Numbered from the stretch's first letter, positions 1 through 9,494 are shown. The stretch is 64,000 bases of DNA from Verrucomicrobiota bacterium (GCA_030625775.1 DAOUQC010000001.1:123788-187787), one strand, 5' to 3'. Program-made: numbers and translations. Notes: generated by a model from the letters alone, not told the origin.

Positions 1-647
1 TCATTATGGCCGGAATTAAAAATGCCGGTGACAATCAATTCTTGAGGTAGGCTGACTTGGCGAATCGAGTCGAAGGCTTTTTTCTTTTCTTCTTCACTGG
101 CCGAGTCGGTGAAGGCATCGATGGCATCCATGATGGCATCGATATTGGGGGAATAAATAGTGATGACGTCACCGATTCGAATACCAAGGCTGTCGGCCAT
201 TTGATCACCGATGATGGCGGTGTCGAGATCGAGATCATATTCACCGTCCCCTTTGGAGATGATTTTTTTCATACGCTCGGTTTCCGGTCCGGGAGAAGGG
301 TCGATGCCGCGTAGTTGGGGGGCAAGCCGTTGCCCCCGGAAATCGAGTACAGCCTGGCCCCGCATGTAAGGGGTGACCGAAACAACATCCGGAATTTTAT
401 TGATCTGTTCGATGAGCAGGTCTGAATCATACATGATCTGACCGGAATCGACGATCACATGTGGTTCAAAGCCGAGAATGGTTTCTTTGATGCGTTCGCC
501 ATAGCCGGTGAACACTGAAATTACGACTAGAAGCAGGGTGACACCCAGAGCGACTCCCAGGACGGAAATCAGGGTGATGACCGAGACAAAGCTTCTCTTC
601 GGTTTCAAATACCGTAGAGCGAGGAATAGGCTAAATTTTTTAATCAA
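1..647 (-). CDS. LolC/LolE-type ABC transporter permease, N-terminal part (cut by window edge)
   Basis: Reading the minus strand gives a protein beginning L/M-IKKFSLFLALRYLKPKRSF, then a hydrophobic segment (VITLISVLGVALGVTLLLVVI) and a periplasmic domain containing FTGYGERIKETILGFEPH and GIFNSGHND near the edge. This is the N-terminal layout of the FtsX-like permeases of the lipoprotein-releasing system, which extract lipoproteins from the inner membrane with the ATPase LolD. There is no ATG at the N-terminus. The best start is TTG at 647, just before the ALRYL motif, without an obvious ribosome binding site. About 215 codons are present and the C-terminal membrane segments lie outside. LolC and LolE cannot be told apart here. 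Confidence 0.85.
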   Translation of the reverse strand, partial: MIKKFSLFLALRYLKPKRSFVSVITLISVLGVALGVTLLLVVISVFTGYGERIKETILGFEPHVIVDSGQIMYDSDLLIEQINKIPDVVSVTPYMRGQAVLDFRGQRLAPQLRGIDPSPGPETERMKKIISKGDGEYDLDLDTAIIGDQMADSLGIRIGDVITIYSPNIDAIMDAIDAFTDSASEEEKKKAFDSIRQVSLPQELIVTGIFNSGHN

Positions 648-763
648 TGGAAAATGAGATTCAGGATTGCATGGCAGTTTAACTGTGATTATTAATTCTA
701 ACAGTGGAAACTGCGTCCGAATTCGGAATGGAATCGAAAGCAGGCCGATTCCCTTTAAATCTC

Positions 764-1396
764 ATGAGTCAGAAAATCCCAGAAAAATACAATACCTTCC
801 TGATCTTCGGTGCACCGGGTAGCGGGAAGGGGACTCAAGGCGCTGTTCTCGGCCGGATTCCCCGTTTGTTTCATTTCTCCTGCGGCGATGCTTTCCGCTC
901 GATGGATACGCGAACTGAGATCGGTCAGGAGTTTTTAAAATACTCCAGCGAAGGCAAGCTGGTGCCGGATGAAGTCACGGTGCGCTTCTGGAAAGCCCAG
1001 ATTGATAATCAAGTCGAGGCTCATATTTTCAAGCCAGATATTGACTTTTTGATTCTCGATGGTATTCCCCGCAATGTTGAGCAGGCAAAAATCATGAAGA
1101 AGTATTTGAATGTGAGCCAGCTTTTCCATTTATCCGTACCTGATCGTAATGAATTAACGAGGCGTTTACGAAAAAGAGCACTGAAGGATAATCGTCTGGA
1201 CGACGCCAGTGATGAAGTGATCGCTCGACGGGTGAAGACCTACGAAGAAGAATCCAAGGTCTTGCTGAGCTATTATTCTAAAGATATCATTACAGAGATT
1301 GATGCGGCCCATCCGCCGGTGAAAGTGCTATCTGATATTCTTAATACTATCATGAAGCTGCCGGTGTGGGAGGAAAGCATGAACATAATTGCCTGA
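764..1396 (+). CDS. adk: Adenylate kinase family nucleoside monophosphate kinase
   Basis: Transfers a phosphate between ATP and AMP (or a related NMP) in the cytoplasm. The P-loop GAPGSGKGT lies at residues 16-24 from the chosen ATG. The NMP-binding SCGDAFR and the LDGIPRN motif follow, and the Arg-rich RLDDASDEVIARRVKTY matches the segment bordering the lid. The lid is the short form with no zinc cysteines. In-frame starts also exist at GTG 704 and ATG 728. None has a good Shine-Dalgarno; ATG 764 (MSQKIPEK) puts the P-loop at the usual distance. The gene is divergent from the permease and precedes fmt by 72 bp. LDGIPRN in place of the common LDGFPR leaves substrate preference slightly open. 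Confidence 0.88.
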   Translation: MSQKIPEKYNTFLIFGAPGSGKGTQGAVLGRIPRLFHFSCGDAFRSMDTRTEIGQEFLKYSSEGKLVPDEVTVRFWKAQIDNQVEAHIFKPDIDFLILDGIPRNVEQAKIMKKYLNVSQLFHLSVPDRNELTRRLRKRALKDNRLDDASDEVIARRVKTYEEESKVLLSYYSKDIITEIDAAHPPVKVLSDILNTIMKLPVWEESMNIIA

Positions 1397-1468
1397 ATGT
1401 TCGGCCATTTACAGAAGGTAAATATATTGTTGATCACGCTCAAGAGTCACTCACGATAGGAAACATAT

Positions 1469-2461
1469 ATGAGGATTGTGTGGATGGGGGCAGGGGAGAT
1501 TGGTCTCCCGAGTCTGAAATGGCTGATTGACGAGTCAGGTCATGAAGTGGTTGCCGTGTTTACCCAGCCTGATCGGCCGGTCGGGCGGAAACAGGTAATG
1601 ACTCCAACGGTGACCAAAACCCTGGCTGCCGAGCGGGGGGTGCCGGTTTTTCAGCCGGAAAGTTTACGGAAAAATCCAGAGATTTTGGACAATCTCCAGG
1701 AACTTGCTCCGGACTTGATCGTTGTGATGGCTTACGGTTGTCTGCTGCCACAGGCCGTTATCGATGTGCCGACGATCGCCTGCATCAATCTGCACGCGTC
1801 ACTTTTGCCGAAGCATCGTGGGGCGGCACCAATTCAAGCGGCCATATTGGCGGGTGATGAAAGAAGCGGAATCACCGTGATGCACATCGCCCGCAAACTG
1901 GATGCAGGCGATATGATCAGGAAAGAGGCGATTGCCCTCGCAGCAGATGAAAGCGGCGGGACTTTGCATGATCGCCTGGCGGAAGTCGGGCCGAAGGCTT
2001 TGGCAGTCGCCTTGCCCTTACTGGAGACTGGAAGTGCTGCGAGAGAAGTGCAGGATGAAAAAGAGATGACCCATACCGGCAAGCTCGGCAGGGAGGATGG
2101 GGTGATTGACTGGTCACACCCTGCCATTGAGATTGAGCGACAAATACGGGCATTTGATCCCTGGCCGGGAACCGGCACGCTGATCTCTCTGTCAGATGGC
2201 AAAAATAAGCGCTTGAAAATTTTTCCACCTGTAGAGGTAGGGGATTTATCCGGGACCGAAAAAACAGAATTTGCAGGCCTGCCCCCTGGCAGCGTATTGT
2301 CGGCTGGGGAGGCATCACAGCAGAGGCTTCGTGTGATGACTGGCGATGGCTATTTAGAGTTGTTTGAAGTGCAACTGGAAGGTCGCTCCCGCATGGCTGC
2401 AGCTGGTTTTTTACGTGGGCAAGCCCTCCCTGAGGGAAGCTGTTTTGGAAAGAACGTGTAG
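1469..2461 (+). CDS. fmt: Methionyl-tRNA formyltransferase
   Basis: Formylates initiator Met-tRNA from 10-formyl-tetrahydrofolate. The 330-residue length is normal. The N-terminal Rossmann-like start (MRIVWMGAGEIG) is followed by the signature INLHASLLPKHRGAAPI at about 106-122. The catalytic Asn107 and His109 lie there, and Asp145 lies in RKLDAGD. The C-terminal anticodon-binding-like domain contains DGVIDWSHPA and FDPWPGTGT. A purine-rich AGGAAA lies just before the ATG. It is co-directional with adk upstream. The sigma-factor gene starts 113 bp downstream after an intergenic stretch with no convincing terminator. Confidence 0.96.
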   Translation: MRIVWMGAGEIGLPSLKWLIDESGHEVVAVFTQPDRPVGRKQVMTPTVTKTLAAERGVPVFQPESLRKNPEILDNLQELAPDLIVVMAYGCLLPQAVIDVPTIACINLHASLLPKHRGAAPIQAAILAGDERSGITVMHIARKLDAGDMIRKEAIALAADESGGTLHDRLAEVGPKALAVALPLLETGSAAREVQDEKEMTHTGKLGREDGVIDWSHPAIEIERQIRAFDPWPGTGTLISLSDGKNKRLKIFPPVEVGDLSGTEKTEFAGLPPGSVLSAGEASQQRLRVMTGDGYLELFEVQLEGRSRMAAAGFLRGQALPEGSCFGKNV

Positions 2462-2574
2462 CCTTGAGTTTTTGCGGTTGTTTTTTGTAACCGTCGGGAT
2501 GGGGGTTGCGTCTATTTGGCTGGAAAGGAGGGATCTGCTTGCCAGAACCATAAAAAATCATTTAAACAACTAGA

Positions 2575-3156
2575 GTGCCGGAGCAAGAGGACGGAGAACT
2601 GGTCAAGCAGGTTTTGGCGGGAAACGATGCAGCTTATGCGGTGTTGGTGGGACGATATCGTTCGAGGGTATTTTCCACAGCCTCTCGATACACTCGTAAT
2701 GGATCGGAACTGGAGGACTTGGCGCAGGACATTTTTATTCGCATATGGAAAGGACTGAAAACTTATCGAGCCGATGCCCCTTTTGAGCACTGGTTGATGA
2801 CAGTGACGGTTCGCACTTGTTATGATTTCCTCAGAAAACACCGCAAACGCCGTGAGAGCGAAGTGCTCGTTGATGAAATGCCCGTCCGGCAAATGTCGGG
2901 TGACGGGATGTTTTCCGGAGACGCTCCCGAGGAACGGCAAAGGCGTCAACGGGAGGCTTGGGAAGTGGTGCAGGTTTTGCTGGAAAAACTGAACGAAAAA
3001 GAACAGTTGGTGATCACATTAATGGAACTGGAAGAAAAAAGCGTGAAAGAAGTTGCCAGCCTGACTGGTTGGAGTGAATCCAATGTGAAGGTGCGGGCTT
3101 ATCGGGCACGGAACAAGATGCGGGCAATTGTTGAAAAACAGGGTGGTGAGAAATGA
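2575..3156 (+). CDS. ECF-type RNA polymerase sigma factor
   Basis: A 193-residue sigma-70 family protein of the extracytoplasmic-function class. Region 2 (about residues 15-90) contains YAVLVGRYRSRVFSTASR, DLAQDIFIRIWKGLKTY and the FEHWLMTVTVRTCYDFLRK segment. Region 4 (about 130-190) carries LEEKSVKEVASLTGWSESNVKVRAYRARNKMR, a helix-turn-helix that reads the -35 element. The start is GTG at 2575, with no strong Shine-Dalgarno. The next gene overlaps or abuts its end and codes for a small single-span membrane protein. This is the usual arrangement of an ECF factor with a membrane-bound regulator. The signal is not predictable from sequence, though the Spy-like third gene suggests envelope or metal stress. 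Confidence 0.95.
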   Translation: MPEQEDGELVKQVLAGNDAAYAVLVGRYRSRVFSTASRYTRNGSELEDLAQDIFIRIWKGLKTYRADAPFEHWLMTVTVRTCYDFLRKHRKRRESEVLVDEMPVRQMSGDGMFSGDAPEERQRRQREAWEVVQVLLEKLNEKEQLVITLMELEEKSVKEVASLTGWSESNVKVRAYRARNKMRAIVEKQGGEK

Positions 3157-3172
3157 TAAACGCATACAAATC

Positions 3173-3502
3173 ATGAAAGAAGAAAATACAAATCGCTTTG
3201 ATCAAGTTCTGGAGCAAGCGCGTGCTTACCGGGAGGACACCTCGCGAGCCGAGTTTGCTTTTGAGACTCGCTTGATGGCAAATATCGCGAACTTGCGTGA
3301 GAGAGAATTTGGCGAAATTGGTGATGCCGGAGCTTTTCTTGCCGTTTTTACTTCCTGGATTTGGCGCAGTGCAGTCGGACTGACTCCAGTGGTGATATTG
3401 GCGGTGTTACTTTGTGTGTTCTGGTTTGGATTATCTCTTCCTGCCGATGCAAATTCTTTTGTGAACCATGTGACGGGCTATTTGCCTTACAAACCTTTTT
3501 GA
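3173..3502 (+). CDS. Small single-span membrane protein, possible anti-sigma factor
   Basis: 109 residues from ATG 3173. The N-terminal half is charged (KEENTNRFDQVLEQARAY), followed by one hydrophobic span at about 67-88 (VGLTPVVILAVLLCVFWFGL) and a short periplasmic tail. In-frame GTGs at 3143 and 3146 overlap the sigma-factor stop and could be a coupled start. The next gene's ATG overlaps this stop codon (TGATG), so the three genes are very probably one operon. No HxxxCxxC zinc-anti-sigma motif is present, so an anti-sigma role is inferred from position, size and topology only. Confidence 0.7.
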   Translation: MKEENTNRFDQVLEQARAYREDTSRAEFAFETRLMANIANLREREFGEIGDAGAFLAVFTSWIWRSAVGLTPVVILAVLLCVFWFGLSLPADANSFVNHVTGYLPYKPF

Positions 3503-3915
3503 TGAGTGGTAAAAAAACAAAATTTAAAGCCGGCTGCGGTGTCGTAACTATTTTCAGCATGGGATTTGTGCTTGGGGCGATTACCTTGCTTATTCTTATC
3601 ATTGTGAATGCAAAAAAGGCAGAGGGGTGGAAAACCGCCGCTTCGAAAGAATACGTTGCCGATCACCTGGCTAATAAACTTGAAATGACCGACGAACAAC
3701 GAGAGCAGGTTAGACCTCTTGTGAATGACTTTTTGGATCGGCGTTGGGAATTGCGGCGGGATTATCTGAAAAGCAGCGAGAAGGTGATGGAGGAAGAATA
3801 CCTGCCCCGGATTGACAAGCTTCTCACGGATACGCAGAAGGAAAAAATACGTAAAATTTTGGAGGATTGGCGGCATGAAAATCAGGCTAAAATCGAGGAG
3901 CCGGCGGAGCGGTGA
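3502..3915 (+). CDS. Membrane-anchored Spy/CpxP-like heavy-metal-sensor-type protein
   Basis: 137 residues. A single N-terminal membrane span (about 12-37, VVTIFSMGFVLGAITLLILIIV) is followed by a helical, highly charged domain on the outer face. That domain has LEMTDEQREQVRPLVNDFLDRRW and LLTDTQKEKIRKILEDW, two segments resembling the LTxxQ repeats of the Spy/CpxP/ZraP family. In that family such proteins sense or buffer envelope stress or metals. The ATG overlaps the stop of the preceding gene (TGATG), implying translational coupling. With the ECF sigma factor and the small membrane protein this makes a plausible three-gene envelope-stress module. Family assignment is by motif resemblance only. 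Confidence 0.7.
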   Translation: MSGKKTKFKAGCGVVTIFSMGFVLGAITLLILIIVNAKKAEGWKTAASKEYVADHLANKLEMTDEQREQVRPLVNDFLDRRWELRRDYLKSSEKVMEEEYLPRIDKLLTDTQKEKIRKILEDWRHENQAKIEEPAER

Positions 3916-4187
3916 GTAAAGTGTGGTGAGCTTTTTCTCGGTGCGCGGCCAGCTGAGTTGTCTGACCTTTATGAAGATTTGAGCTTCGCTCAACGCTTGC
4001 TTATTCATTCTCACCACTGGGATATCGCAGCAGGTCATGGAGCAGCTTTGAGAGCCAAGGGTTTCACTGTTCTCGCGTCTGACTTGTTCATTGCAACCGT
4101 TGAGGTAGAGGAAAAAGCTCCTTTGATCAGTCCAGACGCGCACTTTGTTATTATACAAAAAGAAGTGCTGCCAATGTTAGAACTGAC
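3916..4187. other. Convergent intergenic stretch without a supported gene
   Basis: About 270 bp between the end of the Spy-like gene and the end of the SNF2 gene on the other strand. A 77-codon frame on the plus strand (TTG start at 3958) and a longer antisense frame exist, but neither resembles a known family or has a ribosome binding site. No terminator hairpin with a T-tract is visible. Confidence 0.5.
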
Positions 4188-7100
4188 TTAAGCCTCCTGA
4201 ATCAACTTAAGCATGTCCTCTGCCGAAAGTCGGGTAGCTTGATCGGCACCGGAGAGCAGGGAGTCGGCGAGGTCGCGTTTTTGATGATGCAGGGCGACGA
4301 TTTTTTCTTCGATGGTGTTTTTGGTGACCAGCCGATAGATGGTGACCGGGCGTTGCTGACCGATGCGGTGGGCGCGGTCGGAGGCCTGGTCTTCGACGGC
4401 GGGATTCCACCAGGGATCCATGTGGATGACGTAATCGGCGGCGGTCAGGTTGAGGCCGGAACCGCCGGCTTTCAGAGAGATGAGGAAAACGTCACCTTCA
4501 CCGTTTTGGAAGTCATCGATGGATTGTTGGCGTTTTTTGGCAGACACCGAGCCGTCGAGGTATTGATAGGAAATGTTCAAATCCTCTAAGCGCTGTTTCA
4601 AGATGGCGAGATGGGAGACAAACTGGCTGAAGACCAGCACCTTGTGATTGCCTTCGAGGATTTCACTAACAGTATCAGTGAAAACCTGCAGTTTACTGCT
4701 TTCCGGAGCGTCGTGTTCCTGTACCATTGAAGGGTTGCAACAGGCTTGGCGCAGGCGGGTGATCTCGGCAAGGATGAGGAAAGATTTTTTGCCCGCATTT
4801 TCGTCGTCATCCTTGGGTTCGCTCAGGTTTTCAACGGCGTTCTGACGTAGGGCTTCGTAAAAGGCGCTTTCTTCTTCGCTCATCTCGACATCGAGCGTGA
4901 TCTCTGTGCGTGGCGGCAGATCTTTTAGTACTTCGTTTTTGAGCCGGCGCAGGATGAAAGGGCGCACGATGCGCTGCAGGCTGGTACGTGCCTGGGCATC
5001 CTGGTAGAGGGCGATCGGGTCGGTAAAGCGAGCGCGAAAACTCTCAGCGCTGCCGAGCAGGCCGGGGTTGATGAAGTCGAATAGATTGTGCAGCTCCCCC
5101 AGGTGGTTTTCGATCGGGGTGCCGGTGGTGATAATGCGAAAATGCGCTTTCAGTTCCTTGGCTGCCTTTGAGCGGTTGGTGCTGCGGTTTTTGATCGCCT
5201 GGGCTTCGTCGAGAACGACTGTGTGCCAATCGATTTCGGTGATCGGGTTGTCATTCTGTTGCAGCATGCCGTAGGTGGTGATCACCATGTCGCGAGGCTT
5301 GAGTTTTTTCAGTAAGCCGGCATTTTGCCGCCCAGCAAAACGGATGGTATTGAGGCTGGGTGCAAATCTGATGATTTCATTCATCCAGTTGGCGGCCACC
5401 GAGGTGGGGGCGACAATCAGGGCCGGGCCGTCGGCGGCGCGGTGTAGCAGCAGGGCAATTGCTTGCACGGTTTTCCCGAGTCCCATGTCATCGGCGAGAC
5501 AGGCGCCGGCGCCCCATTCGGCGAGGCGGGTGAGCCAGTGAAACCCTTCAAGTTGGTAGGGACGCAATTCGGCCTGTAGGGTCGAGGGCAGTTTGGCTTC
5601 GAAGTTTTTGATTTCCTTCAACTGCTCGAGGTGTTTTTTCCAAGCGGCGTTGCAGTGATTCTGTTTTTCGTCGGCGAGTTCTTCGAGGGCGAGGGCGGCG
5701 AGCGAATGCATTTTGAGCATGCCATCTTTACCCGGGGATGATAGCAGTCTCAGATCATCGAGTTTCTGGCGAAAACTTTTGCTCAGAGCGAGGAATTGCC
5801 CGTTGCTGAGTTTGAGGAATTTTTCTTCCTGCTGTTCTTCGAGCAGCAGCATGATTTCTTTCATGTCCAGCACCAGTTCGTCATCGACCTCAAGTTCGCC
5901 GGAGGCTTCAAGCCAGTTGTTCTTTTGTTTGTTGAGCGACAATTTGAAGTTGGAGGAACTGACGATGCCTCGCAGATTGAATGTTTCACCTTTGGGCCAC
6001 AAGACTTCGACGGTGTCGGCGGGCAATTGCTGCAGCTCAACCAGTAGGTTGAGACTGGATTCGGGGTCGCCGAGAATCCAAATGTAAGGGCGGTCAGGAT
6101 TCTGGCTTTGCGTCAGACTCGGGCATTGATCGATGAAATTTTGCACCTTTTTGATTTCCTCATCAAAATCGCGGGAGCTTTGCCGATTTTCTTTTTGTCC
6201 ACGTGAAAAAATAATTTTGCCGCCTTTGGCCGGGTGATAGTGATCCCCGTCAGGTTTGACAGGTTGCACAAACAGTTCGGCGATCAGTCCATCTTGCTGG
6301 GGTAGAAGGTGCAGGATGGGTGAGCTGTCGGCGGGGATAGAATTAGAGGCATCGAGAGCATCGCCGTCAATTTGCGATTGCACCCGGATGGTGGATGACA
6401 GGGCGGCGAGAGATTTTAGTGTGCGATCTTTGGATGTTTTGGGCAGAGTGAGTCCCTCATTGCCGATGATCTGGGCAATCTTGAGGTGATTCTTGCCGAT
6501 AGGCACCACAAAATAACGGGTAGGACTGTCCTTCATCAACAGGAATTTATTGCCTTGGATGTTGATCTCTGGCCAGAGATTGATCTTGATTTTCGATTTG
6601 CTGACCTCGGAGAGAGTTAGCTCGGGTTCGCGTCTGAGTAAATCGAGAGGGGCCATTGTTTTTTCATCGCTGAAAATCATCGGATGACCTATCAGTATTT
6701 CGAGAACTTTGGGGTTGGAGATGTGGTAAGAAGTTCCTTCCCAACGTGATGCCTCGGAGCGGATGTAGCGGCAGACACTGCGGTCTTGATCGGTGAGATG
6801 GCTCATCGAAGCGGCTCCTTTCAAAAGACGGGAGAGGGCTATTTTTTTGGCTTTCCCCATTTTTCCTGATTTGAGGCGGCTTTGCTCGAATGGAGTCAAT
6901 ACCCAATTCAGAGCACTCTTGTCACTAGTTTTTTCTTCTTCGGGATCAAAGTAGTAGTTACGAGCGACTAACAACCACATCAGTTTTTTTTCCGGCTCAG
7001 TCGAGCCACTTGTGCTTTGATCATTGTTAGAAGATTGCTGGCCCAGACTTTCCAGCGCACTGAGTGAGCGATCCCATTTCTCCATGTGGGGAATCAGCGA

Positions 7101-8492
7101 TATAAGGGGGTGGTTCACTCCTCCTATATCCTTTCGCAGCTCCAGGAGGCGTTTTTTTAAAGAGCGATTAGCTCCTTCTTTTTTGGTAATTAATAATAGC
7201 TTGATGGCCTCGGTTTCGATCCAGTTAAATTGGCATCGTCGGCATTGATCAATAATGAAAAACAGGCGCTTAATGATTTCTGTGGTTTCGAGTAGTTCAG
7301 GTTTGATCCAGTAAAAATTAAGTAATTCGATGAAGTGAGCAAAAAGAGTCGGGGGGGATTCCCTGAGCAAAGTGACACACATGTTTTCGATCTGCCGGAT
7401 CGCTGCACTTTCATCACCGAGCTTGAAGCTTAGTAGTGGAGCAATGGCTTCGATGGGGGTGATGGCAAAAGGTGGGGAAAATTCGATGCCCCAGTCGTAA
7501 ATGCTTTTTGCCCTGTTGATGTCCTCAGCCGTGCCACGTCGACACAGAGCGAGGATGAAAAATAAACCGGAATAACGAAAAGGAAAAGCTTTGCGTTTTT
7601 TACTGCCTCTCAAACTTTCCTTGAGCGCTTGTTCGTAAAAATCGATAGCTTCGTCATCTTGATGCTTGATGAAAGCCAACCAGCCGTTGATATACAAACC
7701 TACAGTTAGAAATCCGGGAGCAGGCTGTTTCAGGATTTTTTCAGCGAGATCAGCGGCTTCTTCGAAGCGACCGGAAAGTATGAGGTGCTCGGCATGCGCC
7801 GATAGGATTTGCGGGGAGAGGGCTAGCGTTGATTCAGCAGATTCCAGCAAAGCATTTCCGGGGATGAACTCTTGCAAATGGAAATGGTGCACTTGGGTGA
7901 AGGCCTCTTGTTTGATAAGCTCAGGCAGCTTGAGAAAGCGGTCTAGCTGGAAGGGGGTATTCACAAATTCCCAGAAGCCGATGCTGTGTTTGGGGTGGCG
8001 TGAATAGTTATCAAAGGCTGCATCCAGAGCTTTGTCATCTCCGGAGAGATAAGCTGATCTCAGATCACGTCGCGTTTGGATCAGGCCTTCGGCGGTAGAA
8101 TAAAAGTTGAAGAAAAAACGGTTCTCCTGTTTAGCTCTTGCCTGCACAGCATTGTCGATGCGCTTGAGTTTTTCAGGGGCGTTTTCTGTCAGTGAGTGCA
8201 CGATCAAATCAGCCAGGCCGGGCAGGACATTGATTTGTGCATGGTTTTTGTAGATGAAACCGTCTTTTTCAAGCTGTTTGAGTGAGGTTTTGATTTGCAC
8301 CATGGTGAAGGCCCGACTGGAGCGACGGGCCCGCAGGGCGGACAAAGATACCAACTTAGTCAAGTCCGTTTGGTTTTCGACTCGATAACAAACGCTAAGC
8401 AACTCCAGAATCGCCGCCGCTTCTTCAGGCAATTTTTGGTAGTCCCCGAAGAGTTCTTCATGGAAACTCAGGGCCGTGGATGATTTTGCCAT
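4188..8492 (-). CDS. SNF2-family DEAD/DEAH helicase (Swi2/Snf2 ATPase)
   Basis: A 1434-residue protein. The C-terminal 450 residues form the two-lobed Swi2/Snf2 motor: LRPYQLEGFHWL, Walker A DDMGLGKT (about residue 997), Walker B DEAQ (about 1094), TGTPIENHLGEL, the second-lobe VFSQFV, GGSGLNLTAADYVIHMDPWWNP (about 1345) and RAHRIGQ (about 1372). Such enzymes translocate on duplex DNA and remodel bound proteins such as RNA polymerase. The first ~550 residues are helical and repeat-like (EEAADLAEKIL, DDEAIDFYEQALKES), suggesting TPR-like packing. They are followed by a region of bacterial SNF2-associated type. The start lies 10 bp after the hisF stop, so the two are probably co-transcribed. 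Confidence 0.95.
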   Translation of the reverse strand: MAKSSTALSFHEELFGDYQKLPEEAAAILELLSVCYRVENQTDLTKLVSLSALRARRSSRAFTMVQIKTSLKQLEKDGFIYKNHAQINVLPGLADLIVHSLTENAPEKLKRIDNAVQARAKQENRFFFNFYSTAEGLIQTRRDLRSAYLSGDDKALDAAFDNYSRHPKHSIGFWEFVNTPFQLDRFLKLPELIKQEAFTQVHHFHLQEFIPGNALLESAESTLALSPQILSAHAEHLILSGRFEEAADLAEKILKQPAPGFLTVGLYINGWLAFIKHQDDEAIDFYEQALKESLRGSKKRKAFPFRYSGLFFILALCRRGTAEDINRAKSIYDWGIEFSPPFAITPIEAIAPLLSFKLGDESAAIRQIENMCVTLLRESPPTLFAHFIELLNFYWIKPELLETTEIIKRLFFIIDQCRRCQFNWIETEAIKLLLITKKEGANRSLKKRLLELRKDIGGVNHPLISLIPHMEKWDRSLSALESLGQQSSNNDQSTSGSTEPEKKLMWLLVARNYYFDPEEEKTSDKSALNWVLTPFEQSRLKSGKMGKAKKIALSRLLKGAASMSHLTDQDRSVCRYIRSEASRWEGTSYHISNPKVLEILIGHPMIFSDEKTMAPLDLLRREPELTLSEVSKSKIKINLWPEINIQGNKFLLMKDSPTRYFVVPIGKNHLKIAQIIGNEGLTLPKTSKDRTLKSLAALSSTIRVQSQIDGDALDASNSIPADSSPILHLLPQQDGLIAELFVQPVKPDGDHYHPAKGGKIIFSRGQKENRQSSRDFDEEIKKVQNFIDQCPSLTQSQNPDRPYIWILGDPESSLNLLVELQQLPADTVEVLWPKGETFNLRGIVSSSNFKLSLNKQKNNWLEASGELEVDDELVLDMKEIMLLLEEQQEEKFLKLSNGQFLALSKSFRQKLDDLRLLSSPGKDGMLKMHSLAALALEELADEKQNHCNAAWKKHLEQLKEIKNFEAKLPSTLQAELRPYQLEGFHWLTRLAEWGAGACLADDMGLGKTVQAIALLLHRAADGPALIVAPTSVAANWMNEIIRFAPSLNTIRFAGRQNAGLLKKLKPRDMVITTYGMLQQNDNPITEIDWHTVVLDEAQAIKNRSTNRSKAAKELKAHFRIITTGTPIENHLGELHNLFDFINPGLLGSAESFRARFTDPIALYQDAQARTSLQRIVRPFILRRLKNEVLKDLPPRTEITLDVEMSEEESAFYEALRQNAVENLSEPKDDDENAGKKSFLILAEITRLRQACCNPSMVQEHDAPESSKLQVFTDTVSEILEGNHKVLVFSQFVSHLAILKQRLEDLNISYQYLDGSVSAKKRQQSIDDFQNGEGDVFLISLKAGGSGLNLTAADYVIHMDPWWNPAVEDQASDRAHRIGQQRPVTIYRLVTKNTIEEKIVALHHQKRDLADSLLSGADQATRLSAEDMLKLIQEA

Positions 8493-8502
8493 GGACTTTT
8501 TT

Positions 8503-9282
8503 TCAGGAAGCCAGAGTGAGGGCGGGTCGGATGGGGACGCCTTTGGCGATCAGTTCATTTTTAACATCGCCAACAGTGTATTCTCCAAAATGAAAAATGC
8601 TGGCAGCCAGCACTGCGTCGGCTTTGCCCCGATCCAGCACTTCGGCCATGTGATCGACATTGCCGGCTCCACCACTGGCGATTACCGGGATTTCGGCGGC
8701 GTCACTGACGGCAGCGGTTAACTCCAGATCGTAGCCAGCTTTGGTTCCGTCGGAGTCCATGCTGGTGAGTAAAATTTCGCCTGCTCCGCGCTGCCAGACT
8801 TCCCTGGCCCATTCGATGGCATCCAAGCCAACCGGATTGCGACCACCGTGGGTATAAACTTCCCAACCGGAGCCATCGGCTTTGCGTTTGGCATCGATGG
8901 CGACTACGATGCACTGACGGCCAAAGGCCTCGGCACCGGCAGAGATGACGTCCGGATTGTTCACTGCTGCAGTATTGATGCCCACCTTGTCGGCGCCAGC
9001 GAGCAGCATTTTGCGCATGTCCTCGACTGTGCGGATGCCGCCACCGACGGTGACGGGCATGAAACAGCGTTCGGCGGTTTGGCGCACCACATCGATCATG
9101 GTATTGCGCTCATCGGAAGAGGCGGTGATGTCGAGGAAGACCAGTTCGTCAGCTCCCTGGCGGTTGTATTCCATTGCACATTCGACTGGATCTCCAGCGT
9201 CTCGCAGTTCGAGAAATTTGGTTCCTTTCACTACGCGTCCATCGGTCACGTCGAGACAGGGGATGATTCGTTTGGTCAGCAT
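8503..9282 (-). CDS. hisF: Imidazole glycerol phosphate synthase cyclase subunit
   Basis: The cyclase half of IGP synthase in histidine biosynthesis. It converts PRFAR, with ammonia supplied by HisH, into imidazole glycerol phosphate and AICAR. The 259-residue length is standard. Catalytic Asp11 is in [13 protein letters not shown] and Asp130 in VVAIDAK. The (beta/alpha)8 phosphate loops VTVGGGIRT and VIASGGAGN are intact. The frame is open upstream to 9393, but ATG 9282 ([12 protein letters not shown]) is the family start. No other his genes are visible in the window. The downstream partner is the SNF2 helicase, an unusual companion. Confidence 0.97.
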   Translation of the reverse strand: MLTKRIIPCLDVTDGRVVKGTKFLELRDAGDPVECAMEYNRQGADELVFLDITASSDERNTMIDVVRQTAERCFMPVTVGGGIRTVEDMRKMLLAGADKVGINTAAVNNPDVISAGAEAFGRQCIVVAIDAKRKADGSGWEVYTHGGRNPVGLDAIEWAREVWQRGAGEILLTSMDSDGTKAGYDLELTAAVSDAAEIPVIASGGAGNVDHMAEVLDRGKADAVLAASIFHFGEYTVGDVKNELIAKGVPIRPALTLAS

Positions 9283-9494
9283 GCTTCTGGATCGATCTTC
9301 ATGCAGCTTTTGTAGAAGGTCAAAGAAATTAGGAGGAGATGGGGAGAACCACAGCCGCAGCGAAGCAAGACAGCCGGAGGAAAATGGACACAAAAAGGCC
9401 CGAATAATAAATAGTTGATGAAATGGAGAGGGTGATTCAATCTAGCCGATTTGCGCCATTGACGGGAGGCTATGATTTGGAGAGCTTAAGTGCT

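Noticed and set aside
2479-2501. CGGTT ... AACCG hairpin after fmt
   Set aside because: Five base pairs, T-rich loop and no following T-tract; too weak to call a terminator.
1917-2561. 214-codon minus-strand frame
   Set aside because: Antisense to fmt, which has full family motifs.
3487-4158. 223-codon open frame on the minus strand
   Set aside because: It overlaps the Spy-like gene antisense; composition is Cys/Phe-rich and unlike a bacterial protein, with no ribosome binding site.
3958-4191. 77-codon plus-strand frame between the Spy-like and SNF2 genes
   Set aside because: TTG start without Shine-Dalgarno, no recognisable domain, and it overlaps the SNF2 stop.
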